Assembly (NCBI RefSeq): GCF_051380875.1
Contig: NZ_JBNYXW010000019.1
Coordinates: forward strand, 62,001-126,000
Direction of reading: 5' to 3'
Length of the DNA stretch: 64,000 nt
Source of the DNA: Janthinobacterium sp051380875
Lineage (GTDB): Bacteria > Pseudomonadota > Gammaproteobacteria > Burkholderiales > Burkholderiaceae_D
Position 1 is the stretch's first letter. Each line of letters starts with the position of its first letter. The notes below the pieces were generated by a model, which had not been told where the DNA came from, did no database searches, and saw only the letters and a list, made by a program, of their open reading frames with translations. The translations under genes and the position numbers were made by a program. Positions 25,135-34,184 of this stretch are shown in pieces.

Positions 25135-27066
25135 ATGGATCGTGACCGCATCCGCTCGAACCAGTTCCTGGTGCTGGGGCTGACCCTGTGGCTGGCGTTG
25201 AATCTGACTTTCCGCTGGCTGTACTGGCCCATCTTCCAGTCGCATGGACCGTTCGGCATCGCGCAGCCATCGCTGCCCGACTTGGCGCTGCTGCTGGCCT
25301 GCACCTTGTGCAGCACCTTGCTGTTCGCGCTCGTGGGCCTGCTGCTGGGCGCCGTGCATGCGCGCTGGGGCGCCGCGCTCATCGCCGTGTACGCGGCGCT
25401 CTCGCTGATCGCGCTGGAAGCGGACATCGGCTGGTATGCCATGTCGAAATCGCACGTCACCCTGGGCGACCTGCAGCTGTTCCTGACGCAAAGCTGGCAG
25501 CACCATTTCGGCATCCAGCGGCACGATATCTGGCGCTTTTACCGCGTCGCCTGCGCGCACCTCGCCGCCGTTGGCCTCATATACTATATGCACCGCCAGC
25601 TGCGCCGCCATGCGGCTGCCCGCCCCGTGCTGCGCAGGCTGCAGGCCATATGTGCATGGCGCCACGCCTTCGCCCTGCTGCTGGTGCTCGTGCTGCTTGG
25701 GCAGTCGTACACGATGCTGCGCCGGGGCGGCGAATACGCGCGCACCGTGTGGGACATCGCCGCCAGCGCCAATCCATACTACATTTCGGCGGCCGACCGC
25801 TGGCTGCGCGAAGCGCGCCTGCCAAACACCTTCGTGCGCTTCAACGCGCGCTTGCAGGCCGCAAGGGGCCAGGCGAGAACCTTGAAACCACTTGCCCTCC
25901 CCGCCAGCCTGCCTCTGCGCCCGGCACCGTTAGCACAGGCGAGGCGGCCCGACATCCTGTTCCTCACCATCGAAAGCTGGAACGTGAACCTAGCCGACCA
26001 GCGCAGCATGCCGTATTTTTCCTCGCTGGCGCAGCGCTGCCACATCGGCACGAACCATTATTCGGGGGCGAACCAAACTGAATTGGGCATTTTGAGCCTG
26101 CTGTATGGCGACCCGACCGTCTTCTTTGCCGGCTACCGCCAGCATGCTGCCATCGTCAGGCAATCGCCATACATTGAAGCGCTGGGCAAGCTCGGCTACC
26201 GCACGGGCCGCGTGGTCAGCGACATGACCCAGCAAAATACGATCCCCCGCTACCTGGCCAGCTTCAACCAGGCCGAAGTCGTCAACCAGCAAGACTGGGA
26301 AAATATCCACACCATCGCCGCGCGCCTGCGCCATCCGGACCCCGCCTTCATCCACGCGCATTACTACGCCACGCATTATCCCTACCTGCACGCACCGCAT
26401 TTCTCGGCGCACCGGCCGGAAACGCCGTCCCAGTTCAATTTCCAGAGCAGCAACCTGGCGCAGGAGCGCAGCGCCATCATCAACCGCTACCGCAATACCC
26501 TGGGCGAACTCGATGCCTGGCTCAATACCTTGCTGCAGCAGATTGACCTGGCGTCCACCATCGTCGTCATCACGGGCGACCATGGCGAAGAAATGTTCGA
26601 GACGGGCCGCCTGGGCCACGCCTCGACCCTCGACGCGCCGCAAATCCGTACCCCGCTGGCCATCTGCGCCCCCGCCTCGCTGGCCACCACTGCGGGCGCC
26701 TCGGCCCAACTTTCTTCGCACGCCGACATCTTCCCCACCATCTTCGACATGCTCGGCTTTGAGCACCGCCTGTCCATCATGGGACGCTCACTGCTTGGCC
26801 AGCAGCGGCCACGAGTCGCGCTGGTGTCCAAGCAAAACCACGGCAAGACGCCCGTGCAGTGGGCCGCCGTCACGCCGGCGGGCACGCTCTACCTGACCCT
26901 GGCCAGCGACGGCACCTTCGCCGCCACCGGCAGCGACGCGGCGCTGGAAGTGGCGCTGTCCGGCACGCCGGACGGCGCCAGCGGCGCGCAGGTGGAACGC
27001 CTGATCATCGGCACGGTGCTGGCGGCGGAGCGGGAATTGCGGGCGACAAAACGCCAGAATCCGTGA
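25135..27066 (+). CDS. Membrane-anchored sulfatase/phosphotransferase-family protein (LtaS/EptA-like fold)
   Basis: The product has 643 residues. About five membrane segments fill residues 10-200, then a periplasmic alkaline-phosphatase-fold catalytic domain runs from about 265 to 600. Visible metal-site motifs are DILFLTIESWN, SGANQTELGILSLLYG (Thr at the nucleophile place, as in lipoteichoic acid synthase and phosphoethanolamine transferases, not the Cys/Ser of true sulfatases), TGDHGEEMFETGRLGHAS and SSHADIFPTIFDMLG. It likely transfers a phospho-substituent (for example phosphoglycerol or phosphoethanolamine) to the EPS or lipid A; which one is not shown by the sequence. It sits 41 bp after the CapK fusion at the end of the first EPS gene block. 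Confidence 0.75.
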   Translation: MDRDRIRSNQFLVLGLTLWLALNLTFRWLYWPIFQSHGPFGIAQPSLPDLALLLACTLCSTLLFALVGLLLGAVHARWGAALIAVYAALSLIALEADIGWYAMSKSHVTLGDLQLFLTQSWQHHFGIQRHDIWRFYRVACAHLAAVGLIYYMHRQLRRHAAARPVLRRLQAICAWRHAFALLLVLVLLGQSYTMLRRGGEYARTVWDIAASANPYYISAADRWLREARLPNTFVRFNARLQAARGQARTLKPLALPASLPLRPAPLAQARRPDILFLTIESWNVNLADQRSMPYFSSLAQRCHIGTNHYSGANQTELGILSLLYGDPTVFFAGYRQHAAIVRQSPYIEALGKLGYRTGRVVSDMTQQNTIPRYLASFNQAEVVNQQDWENIHTIAARLRHPDPAFIHAHYYATHYPYLHAPHFSAHRPETPSQFNFQSSNLAQERSAIINRYRNTLGELDAWLNTLLQQIDLASTIVVITGDHGEEMFETGRLGHASTLDAPQIRTPLAICAPASLATTAGASAQLSSHADIFPTIFDMLGFEHRLSIMGRSLLGQQRPRVALVSKQNHGKTPVQWAAVTPAGTLYLTLASDGTFAATGSDAALEVALSGTPDGASGAQVERLIIGTVLAAERELRATKRQNP

Positions 27067-27113
27067 GGGAAGGAAAAAAGGGGGGCGTGCATCCTTTCAC
27101 TAAAATCGACACA

Positions 27114-27139
27114 GGGCTTGACCATCAAAGGGCAAGCCC
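27114..27139 (+). terminator. Weak hairpin after the EPS block
   Basis: GGGCTTG (27114-27120) pairs with CAAGCCC (27133-27139), followed by ATTTGTCATTT. This is a plausible but weak terminator for the long EPS operon; the T-run is interrupted. Confidence 0.3.
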
Positions 27140-27248
27140 ATTTGTCATTTACCAGTCGTCTAGTCGCTGTTGACTCGCTTGCGGCAAAAAAATTGGGCGC
27201 GGGCGGAAACGCCTTGCGCTACACTGGCATTTCAAACAAGGGGAAATC

Positions 27249-27638
27249 ATGGCGTCACAGCAAGGCACGGTGGATTTTTTGCTCGACCAGTTGGGCGGCG
27301 CGGGCGGCGTCAGCGCCAGGAAGATGTTTGGCGAGTATGGCCTGTATTGCGACGGCAAGATGTTTGCCATCGTGGCCGACGATCAGTTGTTCATCAAGCC
27401 GACCCCGGCGGGGCGCGACTGGATCAGCGCGCAAGGCGCGCCGCAGGAAGCGCCGCCCTATCCGCAAGCCAAGCCGTACTTCCTCATCGATGGGGGGCTG
27501 TGGGACGAGCGCGACTGGCTGAGTCAGCTGGCACGGCGCACGGCGGACGCGCTGCCGCAGCCGAAACCGAAGCCGCCGCCCAAGGCCAAGGCCGCGCCGA
27601 AAGCAGCACTTAAGGCAGCACCTAAAGCGAAAAAATAA
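27249..27638 (+). CDS. TfoX N-terminal domain protein with Lys/Ala/Pro-rich tail
   Basis: The product has 129 residues. Residues 1-95 are a TfoX-N domain (ARKMFGEYGLYCDGKMFAIVADD, PYPQAKPYFLIDGGLWDE). The last 25 or so residues are Lys/Pro/Ala repeats (PKPKPPPKAKAAPKAA...), like a small histone-H1 or nucleic-acid-binding tail. TfoX proteins are linked to competence regulation in some gammaproteobacteria, but the stand-alone N-domain has no settled role. AAGGGG lies upstream of the start. It is not related to EPS genes and converges closely (3 bp) on ldhA. Confidence 0.8.
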   Translation: MASQQGTVDFLLDQLGGAGGVSARKMFGEYGLYCDGKMFAIVADDQLFIKPTPAGRDWISAQGAPQEAPPYPQAKPYFLIDGGLWDERDWLSQLARRTADALPQPKPKPPPKAKAAPKAALKAAPKAKK

Positions 27639-27641
27639 GCG

Positions 27642-28646
27642 TCAGGCGGCCAGCACGCTGTTGTCGCACGCCTTGCCCTGGCGGAAGCAGTCCAGGTTAT
27701 GGTACGTGATGGCGGCGATTTCGCGCAGCGCTTCGATGGTAAAGAAGCCCTGGTGGCCCGTCACCAGCACGTTCGGGAACGTCATCAGGCGCTGGAAGAT
27801 GTCGTCGTCGATGATGTCGGACGAGTGGTCCTGGAAGAACAGATTGCTTTCCTGCTCGTAGACGTCGATGGCCAAGGAGCCCAGCTGGCGCGATTTCAAG
27901 GCTTCGATGACGGCGCCCGTGTCGATCAGGCCGCCGCGAGAAGTGTTCACCAGCATAGCGCCCTTCTTCATCAGCGGCAAGGTGGCCGCGCTGATCATGT
28001 GGCGCGTGCTGTCCATCAGCGGGCAATGCAGGGAGACGATGTCGGATTCGGCCAGCAGCTGCGGCAATTCCACCATGGTGCCCAGTTCGGCAAACGCGGG
28101 CGCCGGATACGGGTCGTGGCCCAGCACCTTGCAACCGAAGCCCTTGAAAATGCGCGCCGTGGCCAGGCCGATCTTGCCCGTGCCGACGATACCCACCGTC
28201 ATGCCATGCAGGGTCGAGCCGAGCAAGCCATCGAGCGAAAAATTGCCTTCGCGCACGCGGGCATAGGCGCGGTGCGTGTGGCGGTTCAGGGTTTGCACCA
28301 GGGCCAGCGTGTATTCGGCCACCGCTTCGGGCGAATACGCGGGCACGCGGGCGACGAAAAAGCCCAGGCGCCTGGCCGTTTCCAGGTCGAGGTTGTTGTA
28401 GCCGGCGCAGCGCAGCAGGATGGCGCGCACGCCGTAGCCGTGCAGGGCTTCCAGCACGGGCGCGTCGAGCACGTCGTTGACGAAGACGCAAACGGCCTTC
28501 GCACCTTGCGCCAGCACCACGGTTTCCTGGCCCAGCAAGGCGCTGTGGAACACCAGTTCGATCCCATCGGCATCGGGCTGGGACGGCAAGGCTTCATCGA
28601 AGAAGCGGCGGTCGTAGGGCTGGCTGGCAAAGAAGGCGATTTTCAT
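27642..28646 (-). CDS. ldhA: D-lactate dehydrogenase (NAD-dependent, fermentative type)
   Basis: The product has 334 residues, close to E. coli LdhA (329). It reduces pyruvate to D-lactate with NADH in the cytoplasm. The Rossmann motif is VGIVGTGKIG (about 148-157). Catalytic residues are in NTSRGGLID (Arg), DVYEQE (Glu) and VTGHQGFFT (His). The FFQDHSSDIIDDDIF stretch is typical of LdhA rather than other D-2-hydroxyacid dehydrogenases. CCAGGA lies upstream. It lies between two EPS blocks with its own short intergenic region. Confidence 0.85.
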   Translation of the reverse strand: MKIAFFASQPYDRRFFDEALPSQPDADGIELVFHSALLGQETVVLAQGAKAVCVFVNDVLDAPVLEALHGYGVRAILLRCAGYNNLDLETARRLGFFVARVPAYSPEAVAEYTLALVQTLNRHTHRAYARVREGNFSLDGLLGSTLHGMTVGIVGTGKIGLATARIFKGFGCKVLGHDPYPAPAFAELGTMVELPQLLAESDIVSLHCPLMDSTRHMISAATLPLMKKGAMLVNTSRGGLIDTGAVIEALKSRQLGSLAIDVYEQESNLFFQDHSSDIIDDDIFQRLMTFPNVLVTGHQGFFTIEALREIAAITYHNLDCFRQGKACDNSVLAA

Positions 28647-28758
28647 GGGGCGTCCTGGAAAGAGAACCGGCGTAAAAACATGCCGGATAACAAAACGCCA
28701 TCATAACGCAGCCGCCGCGCCCCTTGCGTACGCCTGAAAGCGCCCCTGAAGCCGCGCC

Positions 28759-29949
28759 TCAATGCGGGATGCGCGGCCCGTTCAGCACTTGCTGCACATA
28801 CGCCGTCTCCTGCGCGTGTTCGACGTGATAGCGTTCGCGCGCGGCGCGCATGGCCGCGTGGTGGGCGTCGACATTCGCATTGCTCAGTTCGACGCCGAAA
28901 TCGGCCGGCGGCACGATGTCGCCGCCAAACAGGCGCGCCAGGATCATCCGGCCCACGTTGTCCCGGTAATGCGACACTTCCCAGTAGTAGCGCATCTCGC
29001 TCTTGCCGCTGGCCAGCGGGATCGGGTCGGTGGTGACGCTGTTGAAACCGGAGAAATCATACAGGCGCACGTCGCAGCCCTGCTTGCGGTGGCGTTCGAC
29101 CAGTTGCACCAGCCCACGCTGCCAAGCCTGCATGGCATCCCACTTGCCGCGCCAGTGCAGCACGTCCATCGTCAGCGCATGCGTGGGGTTGATATACATG
29201 CGCAAGCGCATGCTGCCTTGGCACAGCTTGCCGATGCTGGCGTCGAGCGCGGGCGTCGATGGCGGCGTCGGCCCTTCGCCATCGCCGAACTCCTGCAGGC
29301 GCAGGGGAATCGCATGGGCCGCGCCGCCCCAGCCCTTCATGCGGCTGATGACGCACGTCTCGTCGCGCTGGCCAAACAGCGCCAGGCTGGACAGGCAGAC
29401 GTCGCCGAAACTGCCGCCGAGGATGCGCAAGCTGTCCTGCGTCATGTCCACCGTCAGGCCCCGCTTCAGGTTGAGCAAGGCGCGCCGGGCGAAAAATGCG
29501 TTGTCGGCGCCCGTCAGGCCATCTTCCACGCGGGCCGAGCCCAGGTCGAGCGAAAAGGTGGGTGCGTCGACGCCCCACACCATGGTCTCGATGCGGCTGA
29601 CCTTGGCCGCATGCTCGGCCAGCCGGATGGCGTCGCCCAGCGAGGCGCCCGAGACGGCGCTGTTGAACACGCTCTTGTCGGGGAAAGTGGCTTGCGCGCG
29701 GGTGGGCATGCCCATTTCCGTGCGCGAATTGCCGATGTAGATGATGGCGGGCCGGTAGCGCGCCACGGCGTAGGTCTTGCCCCAGGCGGAGAGTTTTTCA
29801 TTCGTCGGGCGCAAGCGCTGCAGCAAGGGACTGTCCCACTGGTGCAGCAGGTAAGGGTCGACCCGGTAATTCATGGCCGAGACGGATGCCAGCACCAGGA
29901 AGGCGCAGGCGAAGAAGCAAACGAGGTAGCGGCGCGAAGAAGTGTTCAT
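28759..29949 (-). CDS. SGNH/AlgX-like protein, MBOAT partner
   Basis: The product has 396 residues with an N-terminal signal anchor (about 8-27), so it should face the periplasm. IIYIGNSRTEMGMP (about 68-81) resembles block I of SGNH hydrolases with Ser in GNSR. A candidate Asp-x-x-His-like site is not clear; EVSHYRDNVG near 328 may carry the catalytic His. It is encoded 13 bp after an MBOAT O-acyltransferase gene, a pairing known from AlgI/AlgJ-X, PatA/B and DltB/D systems in which the periplasmic partner completes acyl transfer to a polysaccharide. No specific family is recognised with certainty. Confidence 0.65.
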   Translation of the reverse strand: MNTSSRRYLVCFFACAFLVLASVSAMNYRVDPYLLHQWDSPLLQRLRPTNEKLSAWGKTYAVARYRPAIIYIGNSRTEMGMPTRAQATFPDKSVFNSAVSGASLGDAIRLAEHAAKVSRIETMVWGVDAPTFSLDLGSARVEDGLTGADNAFFARRALLNLKRGLTVDMTQDSLRILGGSFGDVCLSSLALFGQRDETCVISRMKGWGGAAHAIPLRLQEFGDGEGPTPPSTPALDASIGKLCQGSMRLRMYINPTHALTMDVLHWRGKWDAMQAWQRGLVQLVERHRKQGCDVRLYDFSGFNSVTTDPIPLASGKSEMRYYWEVSHYRDNVGRMILARLFGGDIVPPADFGVELSNANVDAHHAAMRAARERYHVEHAQETAYVQQVLNGPRIPH

Positions 29950-29962
29950 GACGTGTCCATGA

Positions 29963-31540
29963 TCAGAATTGGAAGTAGAGAAATTCGGTGACCCGGTTCA
30001 TGCCGAAGATGCAGGCGATGAAGAGCGCGGCAAAGCCCAGGCTCCAGCTGCGCGTGGGGCGCCAGTTGAAGGCCCAGCGTCCTTCGGGCTGAAATATTCT
30101 TTCAATGGCAGGCTCATAGTGAAAGAAAATTTCTTGCGTATTCGGTGCCTTGAAGGCCAGCACGATGGCCAGCAGCAGTACCGGCAAGCCCGGCCCCTCC
30201 AGTTCGATCCAGCGGATGCCGTCGAACGCAGGCTGCCAGCCCCATTGCGCCAGGCTGGCCGCATGGCTGCCCAAGCCGCGCGGCAGGCTGACGCCATTTG
30301 CGCCCACCAGCGCGCCCAAAATATCCCAGGCCGTGGCCACGTCGGGCGAACGGAAGAATATCCACGCCAGCATGACGGCGAAAAAGGTCAGCAAGGTTGG
30401 CCACCAGCGCGGCAACCAGCCCCCCGTGGCCGCGCCAAACACGCGCCGCCACGCCTGCTGCACCACCAGGAACAGGCCGTGCAAGCCGCCCCAGATGACA
30501 AACGTCCAGCCGGCGCCATGCCACAGGCCGCCCAGCAGCATGGTCAGCATCAAGTTGCGGTAGCGGATCGCCTCGCCGCGGCGGCTGCCGCCCATGGCGA
30601 TGTATAAATAGTCGCGCAGGAAACGCGACAAGGTCATGTGCCAGCGGCGCCAGAACTCGGTGATATTGACGGCCTTGTACGGCGAATTGAAGTTCAGCGG
30701 CAATTTCACGCCAAACAGGCGCGACAGGCCGATGGCCATGTCGGAATAGCCGGAAAAGTCAAAGTACAGCTGGAAGGTGTAGGCCAGCACGCCGATCCAC
30801 GCTTCGATCAGGGCCGGCTCGGCGCCAGCGGCGAAGACGGGCATGGCCAGCGGCGACAGGTTGTCGGCGATCAGCACTTTCTTTGCCAGCCCGATGACGA
30901 AGATCGACATGCCGATGGCGAAGTTGGCCGCGCGCGGCTGGGCGTTGGCAGGGTCGGCGAACTGCGGCATCATTTCGCGGTGGTGCAGCACGGGACCGGC
31001 GATCAGGTGGGGGAAATAGCTGACGAAGAGCACGTAATGGATGAAGCGGTATTCGCGCACCTCGCCCCGGTAGCAATCGACGAGGAAGGCGATCTGCGTG
31101 AAGGTAAAGAACGAGATGCCGATCGGCAAGACGATGTCCAGGCCCGACCATGGCAGGCTGGCAGCGCCAGCACCGGTGGCGACGGCGACGGCATTGACGC
31201 TGTCGATGAAGAAATTCGCGTACTTGTACCAGGCCAGCAAGCCCAGGTTCAGCGCCAGCGCCGCCACCAGCACGCGCTTGCGGGCCGCGCCGGCGCGCGC
31301 GCCCATCAGGCGGCCGGCCCCGTAATTAACGGTGATCGAGGCCAGCAGCAGCGGCAGGTAGCGCACGTCCCACCAGGCGTAGAAGAACAGCGAGGCTGCC
31401 GCCAGCCAGATGGCAGGCGCCAGGCGGCGCCAGGCGGCCCCGGCCTTGTCGCCGGCTGGAGCCAGGCGGTCCAGCAGGAAATAGCCGGCCAGCACGATGG
31501 GCAGGTAGGCACACAGGAAAGCGAACGAATTAAACAGCAT
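29963..31540 (-). CDS. MBOAT-family membrane O-acyltransferase (AlgI-like)
   Basis: The product has 525 residues with about eleven membrane segments. It opens MLFNSFAFLCAYLPIVLAGY as in AlgI/DltB. The MBOAT region contains GISFFTFTQIAFLVD, FWRRWHMTLSRFLRDYLYIAMGG and the catalytic HGAGWTFVIWGGLHG with the invariant His. It would move an acyl group from a cytoplasmic donor across the membrane to a periplasmic polysaccharide. The start at 31540 is fixed by a perfect AAGGAGGAG six to nine bases upstream. It overlaps the upstream glycosyltransferase by 11 bp and is followed by its likely SGNH partner. Confidence 0.9.
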   Translation of the reverse strand: MLFNSFAFLCAYLPIVLAGYFLLDRLAPAGDKAGAAWRRLAPAIWLAAASLFFYAWWDVRYLPLLLASITVNYGAGRLMGARAGAARKRVLVAALALNLGLLAWYKYANFFIDSVNAVAVATGAGAASLPWSGLDIVLPIGISFFTFTQIAFLVDCYRGEVREYRFIHYVLFVSYFPHLIAGPVLHHREMMPQFADPANAQPRAANFAIGMSIFVIGLAKKVLIADNLSPLAMPVFAAGAEPALIEAWIGVLAYTFQLYFDFSGYSDMAIGLSRLFGVKLPLNFNSPYKAVNITEFWRRWHMTLSRFLRDYLYIAMGGSRRGEAIRYRNLMLTMLLGGLWHGAGWTFVIWGGLHGLFLVVQQAWRRVFGAATGGWLPRWWPTLLTFFAVMLAWIFFRSPDVATAWDILGALVGANGVSLPRGLGSHAASLAQWGWQPAFDGIRWIELEGPGLPVLLLAIVLAFKAPNTQEIFFHYEPAIERIFQPEGRWAFNWRPTRSWSLGFAALFIACIFGMNRVTEFLYFQF

Positions 31541-32636
31541 GGCTCCTCCTTGTTTCAATAGCGATAGCGGCAGCGGCGCCGGCATGCAGCTGGACATAAC
31601 AATCGGCGAGCTGCGCCGCCACCCGCTCCCACGTAAAACGTTCCACCAGCGCCTGCACGCGGGGCCGCTCGGGTGCCAGCGCCAGCAGCTCGGTGATGGC
31701 CAGGCGCTGCGCGGCGCCATCGTCCCAGCGCACCTTGCGCAGCGCAAACGCGGAAGCGGGCAAGTCCAGCGCGCTGTGCGCCGTCATGACGACGGGCGTG
31801 CCGGCCGCCAGCGCTTCGAGCACGGACAAGGGGAACACTTCGCCCTGACTGGGCAAGGCCACCACCCCGGCCGCATGGTAGGCGCTGGCCAGCAGCGGGT
31901 CGGCATGCCCGAGCGCGCCCAGCCAGCTGACGTGGGGCAAATCGAGCAGTTGCTGCAGATACGTTTGCTGCGCGCGCGGCGCGGCGCCGATCAGCACCAC
32001 GGGCAGGCCGGCGCCCCCCAAGGCCTGGGCCAGTCCCAGCTGGTTTTTATACGGCGAAATGCTGCCCACCATCAGCACGAACGGCCCGGCGATGCCCGTC
32101 GTGCGCCGGAACAGATCGCCATTGGCCGTGAAGAAATGCGGGTTGATACCGTTCGGCAAGACACGGATGGACGCGTCCGCCAAGCCGAAAGCGCGCACCA
32201 GGGCGTCGCGCTCGGCCTCGCCCAGTGCGATGACCACGTCGGCCAGCTGCAAGGCGCGCCGCGTCTGCGCATAGCTCGTTTGCACCATCCACTGCGTCAT
32301 GCGTCCCGCCAGCCGGTCGGCCAGCCGTGCGCGCCAGGCGCTGGCACGGTCCCAGCTTGGCGGCAGCAGCGGCGACAGCACCACCGGCACGCCCAGCTCT
32401 CTGGCCGTCTCGACGATGCGGTAGGTGCCATTGCTTGCCGAAAACACGTGCAGCACGTCGAAATCGGCCAGCCGCTCGTGGTTGGCGTCGACCAGCTGCA
32501 CCTCCAGCTGCACCGCCAAAGGCCGCGCCGCCTGCGCCTGCAGCCGGTTCAGCGCGGCGATGGTTTCGCGCACCTGGATCTGCAAGCCGCCGGCGCGCTG
32601 GAACAGCATCGGATAAGACAGAATACCGACACGCAT
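31530..32636 (-). CDS. GT4-family glycosyltransferase
   Basis: The product has 368 residues. The N-terminal MRVGILSYPMLFQRAGGLQIQV loop binds the acceptor side. The donor site has LMVGSISPYKNQLGL, SWLGALGHADPLLAS, LPSQGEVFPLSVLEALAAGTPVV. The ATG at 32636 has AAAGGA upstream at good spacing and is preferred over an in-frame start two codons earlier. It lies in the leftward operon with flippase, MBOAT and SGNH-like genes. Confidence 0.85.
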   Translation of the reverse strand: MRVGILSYPMLFQRAGGLQIQVRETIAALNRLQAQAARPLAVQLEVQLVDANHERLADFDVLHVFSASNGTYRIVETARELGVPVVLSPLLPPSWDRASAWRARLADRLAGRMTQWMVQTSYAQTRRALQLADVVIALGEAERDALVRAFGLADASIRVLPNGINPHFFTANGDLFRRTTGIAGPFVLMVGSISPYKNQLGLAQALGGAGLPVVLIGAAPRAQQTYLQQLLDLPHVSWLGALGHADPLLASAYHAAGVVALPSQGEVFPLSVLEALAAGTPVVMTAHSALDLPASAFALRKVRWDDGAAQRLAITELLALAPERPRVQALVERFTWERVAAQLADCYVQLHAGAAAAIAIETRRSHAV

Positions 32637-32678
32637 GGTCATCCTTTCATCCCCCCGCGCCACTGGCAGCGGCAGGAG

Positions 32679-34169
32679 TCAGTGCGGTGCTTTGACGGGC
32701 AGCCAACGGCTGGCCAGCTTGCGTTGCAATAACAAAAACTCGGCCGCGATCTCGTGTTTCAACCAGAAAATACCGGCGATCCAGCACAGCAGCGAGGCCA
32801 GCGCCGTGCCTGCCAGCGCCAGCAGCGCGCCTGCATACGGCAGCTCGTTTGGCAGCCACAGCAGCATCAGCAGCGGCGGCGCACTGCAAAGTAGACACAG
32901 GACCAGGCTCTTGCGCACGGCTTGCGCCAGGATGCGCCAGTGCAAGCCATTCACGCGCCGCAAACAGGCATACACCAGGCAACTACGCAGCACGCTGGCC
33001 AACACCACGGCCCAGGCCACCGCCACCAGCCCGAACGGCGCCGCCAGCAAGAGCAGCGCCACCTTCAGTACGCCGGCCCAGGCATCGAGGCGCACCTGCG
33101 CGCGCATCTGGCCCGTCGCCACGAGCAGGTAGCGGGCCATGCTGAACATGCTATACACGGCCGAGGACAGGCACATGATGCGGATCAAGGGCACGCAAGC
33201 GAGCCATTGCGAGCCGTACAACACCTTGACCAAGGGCAAAGCCATGCACGCGAGGAAGAGAAAAAACGGCCAGGCCAGCGCCGTCATGTAGCTGATGGTG
33301 CGCAGATACACGGCCACCGCCCCGCCCGGGGTTCCCATCTTCCCCTTCTCCTCGCGGTCGCGCGCGGCGAAGAGGGGAAACACCACGGGAGAAATGGCGC
33401 TGGTAATGGCCTGGTTGAACAGATTGAGCACGCTTTGCGCCTTGCCGAACAGGGCCAGGCTGTCGATACCGATCAGCTTGCCGATGATCAGGTCCGGCGC
33501 CGCCACGCCCGCCTCGTCGACCAGCCCGCCTCCCGTCGAGTACGCACCAAAGCTGGCGATGGCGCCCATGCCGCGCCATCCCGGCAGCCATGGCAGCTCT
33601 TTCGGGCGCAGCAGCAGGCTCACCAGTAGCGAGGCGCAGGACCCGGCCAGCGCCGCCCACACCATGCTCATATAACTCTGGCCCAGCAGCGCCAGCGTCA
33701 CTGCCACCAGCACATTGACCATGCCATTGGCCCCGTTGATGGCGTAAATGGCGCGAAAGCGCAGCTGCCGGCGCAATATCGGCAGGGTTAGCGCACTGAA
33801 CGGTATCAACAGGAAGTTGATTGACAGCAGGCGCAGCACCAGGGTCAGCCGTGGTTCATCATAAAACCTGGCCAGCGGCGCGCTGGCCAGCAGCACCACG
33901 CCTGCCAGCAGCCAGGCGACCAGCACGCTGGTGGCCAGCGCGGCGCGCAGCTTTACCCTGTCGAGCTGCTTTTCCTGGATCAGATATTGCCCCACGCCAA
34001 AGTCGCGCACCACCTGCGCCAGCGCCACCAGCACGGCGCCCAGCGAATACACGCCCACCTCGGCCGGCGTGAGCAGGCGCGACAAGACCATGCTGGCGAT
34101 AATGCCCAGCAGTAGCACCGTGTATTTTTCGGCGAAGGAAAACGCAAAGGAATGGCGGGTGGCGCTCAT
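32679..34169 (-). CDS. Oligosaccharide flippase (Wzx / polysaccharide biosynthesis MOP superfamily)
   Basis: The product has 496 residues with about 12-14 membrane segments. The N-terminal KYTVLLLGIIASMVLSRLLTPAEVGVYSLG is the classic polysaccharide_synt signature. It should flip undecaprenyl-linked EPS repeat units across the inner membrane. It is the only flippase in the window, so it probably serves both EPS gene blocks. It lies 15 bp downstream of the GT2-GT4 fusion and 42 bp before the next glycosyltransferase. The ribosome-binding site is weak (CCAGG). Confidence 0.88.
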   Translation of the reverse strand: MSATRHSFAFSFAEKYTVLLLGIIASMVLSRLLTPAEVGVYSLGAVLVALAQVVRDFGVGQYLIQEKQLDRVKLRAALATSVLVAWLLAGVVLLASAPLARFYDEPRLTLVLRLLSINFLLIPFSALTLPILRRQLRFRAIYAINGANGMVNVLVAVTLALLGQSYMSMVWAALAGSCASLLVSLLLRPKELPWLPGWRGMGAIASFGAYSTGGGLVDEAGVAAPDLIIGKLIGIDSLALFGKAQSVLNLFNQAITSAISPVVFPLFAARDREEKGKMGTPGGAVAVYLRTISYMTALAWPFFLFLACMALPLVKVLYGSQWLACVPLIRIMCLSSAVYSMFSMARYLLVATGQMRAQVRLDAWAGVLKVALLLLAAPFGLVAVAWAVVLASVLRSCLVYACLRRVNGLHWRILAQAVRKSLVLCLLCSAPPLLMLLWLPNELPYAGALLALAGTALASLLCWIAGIFWLKHEIAAEFLLLQRKLASRWLPVKAPH

Positions 34170-34184
34170 GCGTGGCGCCTGGAC

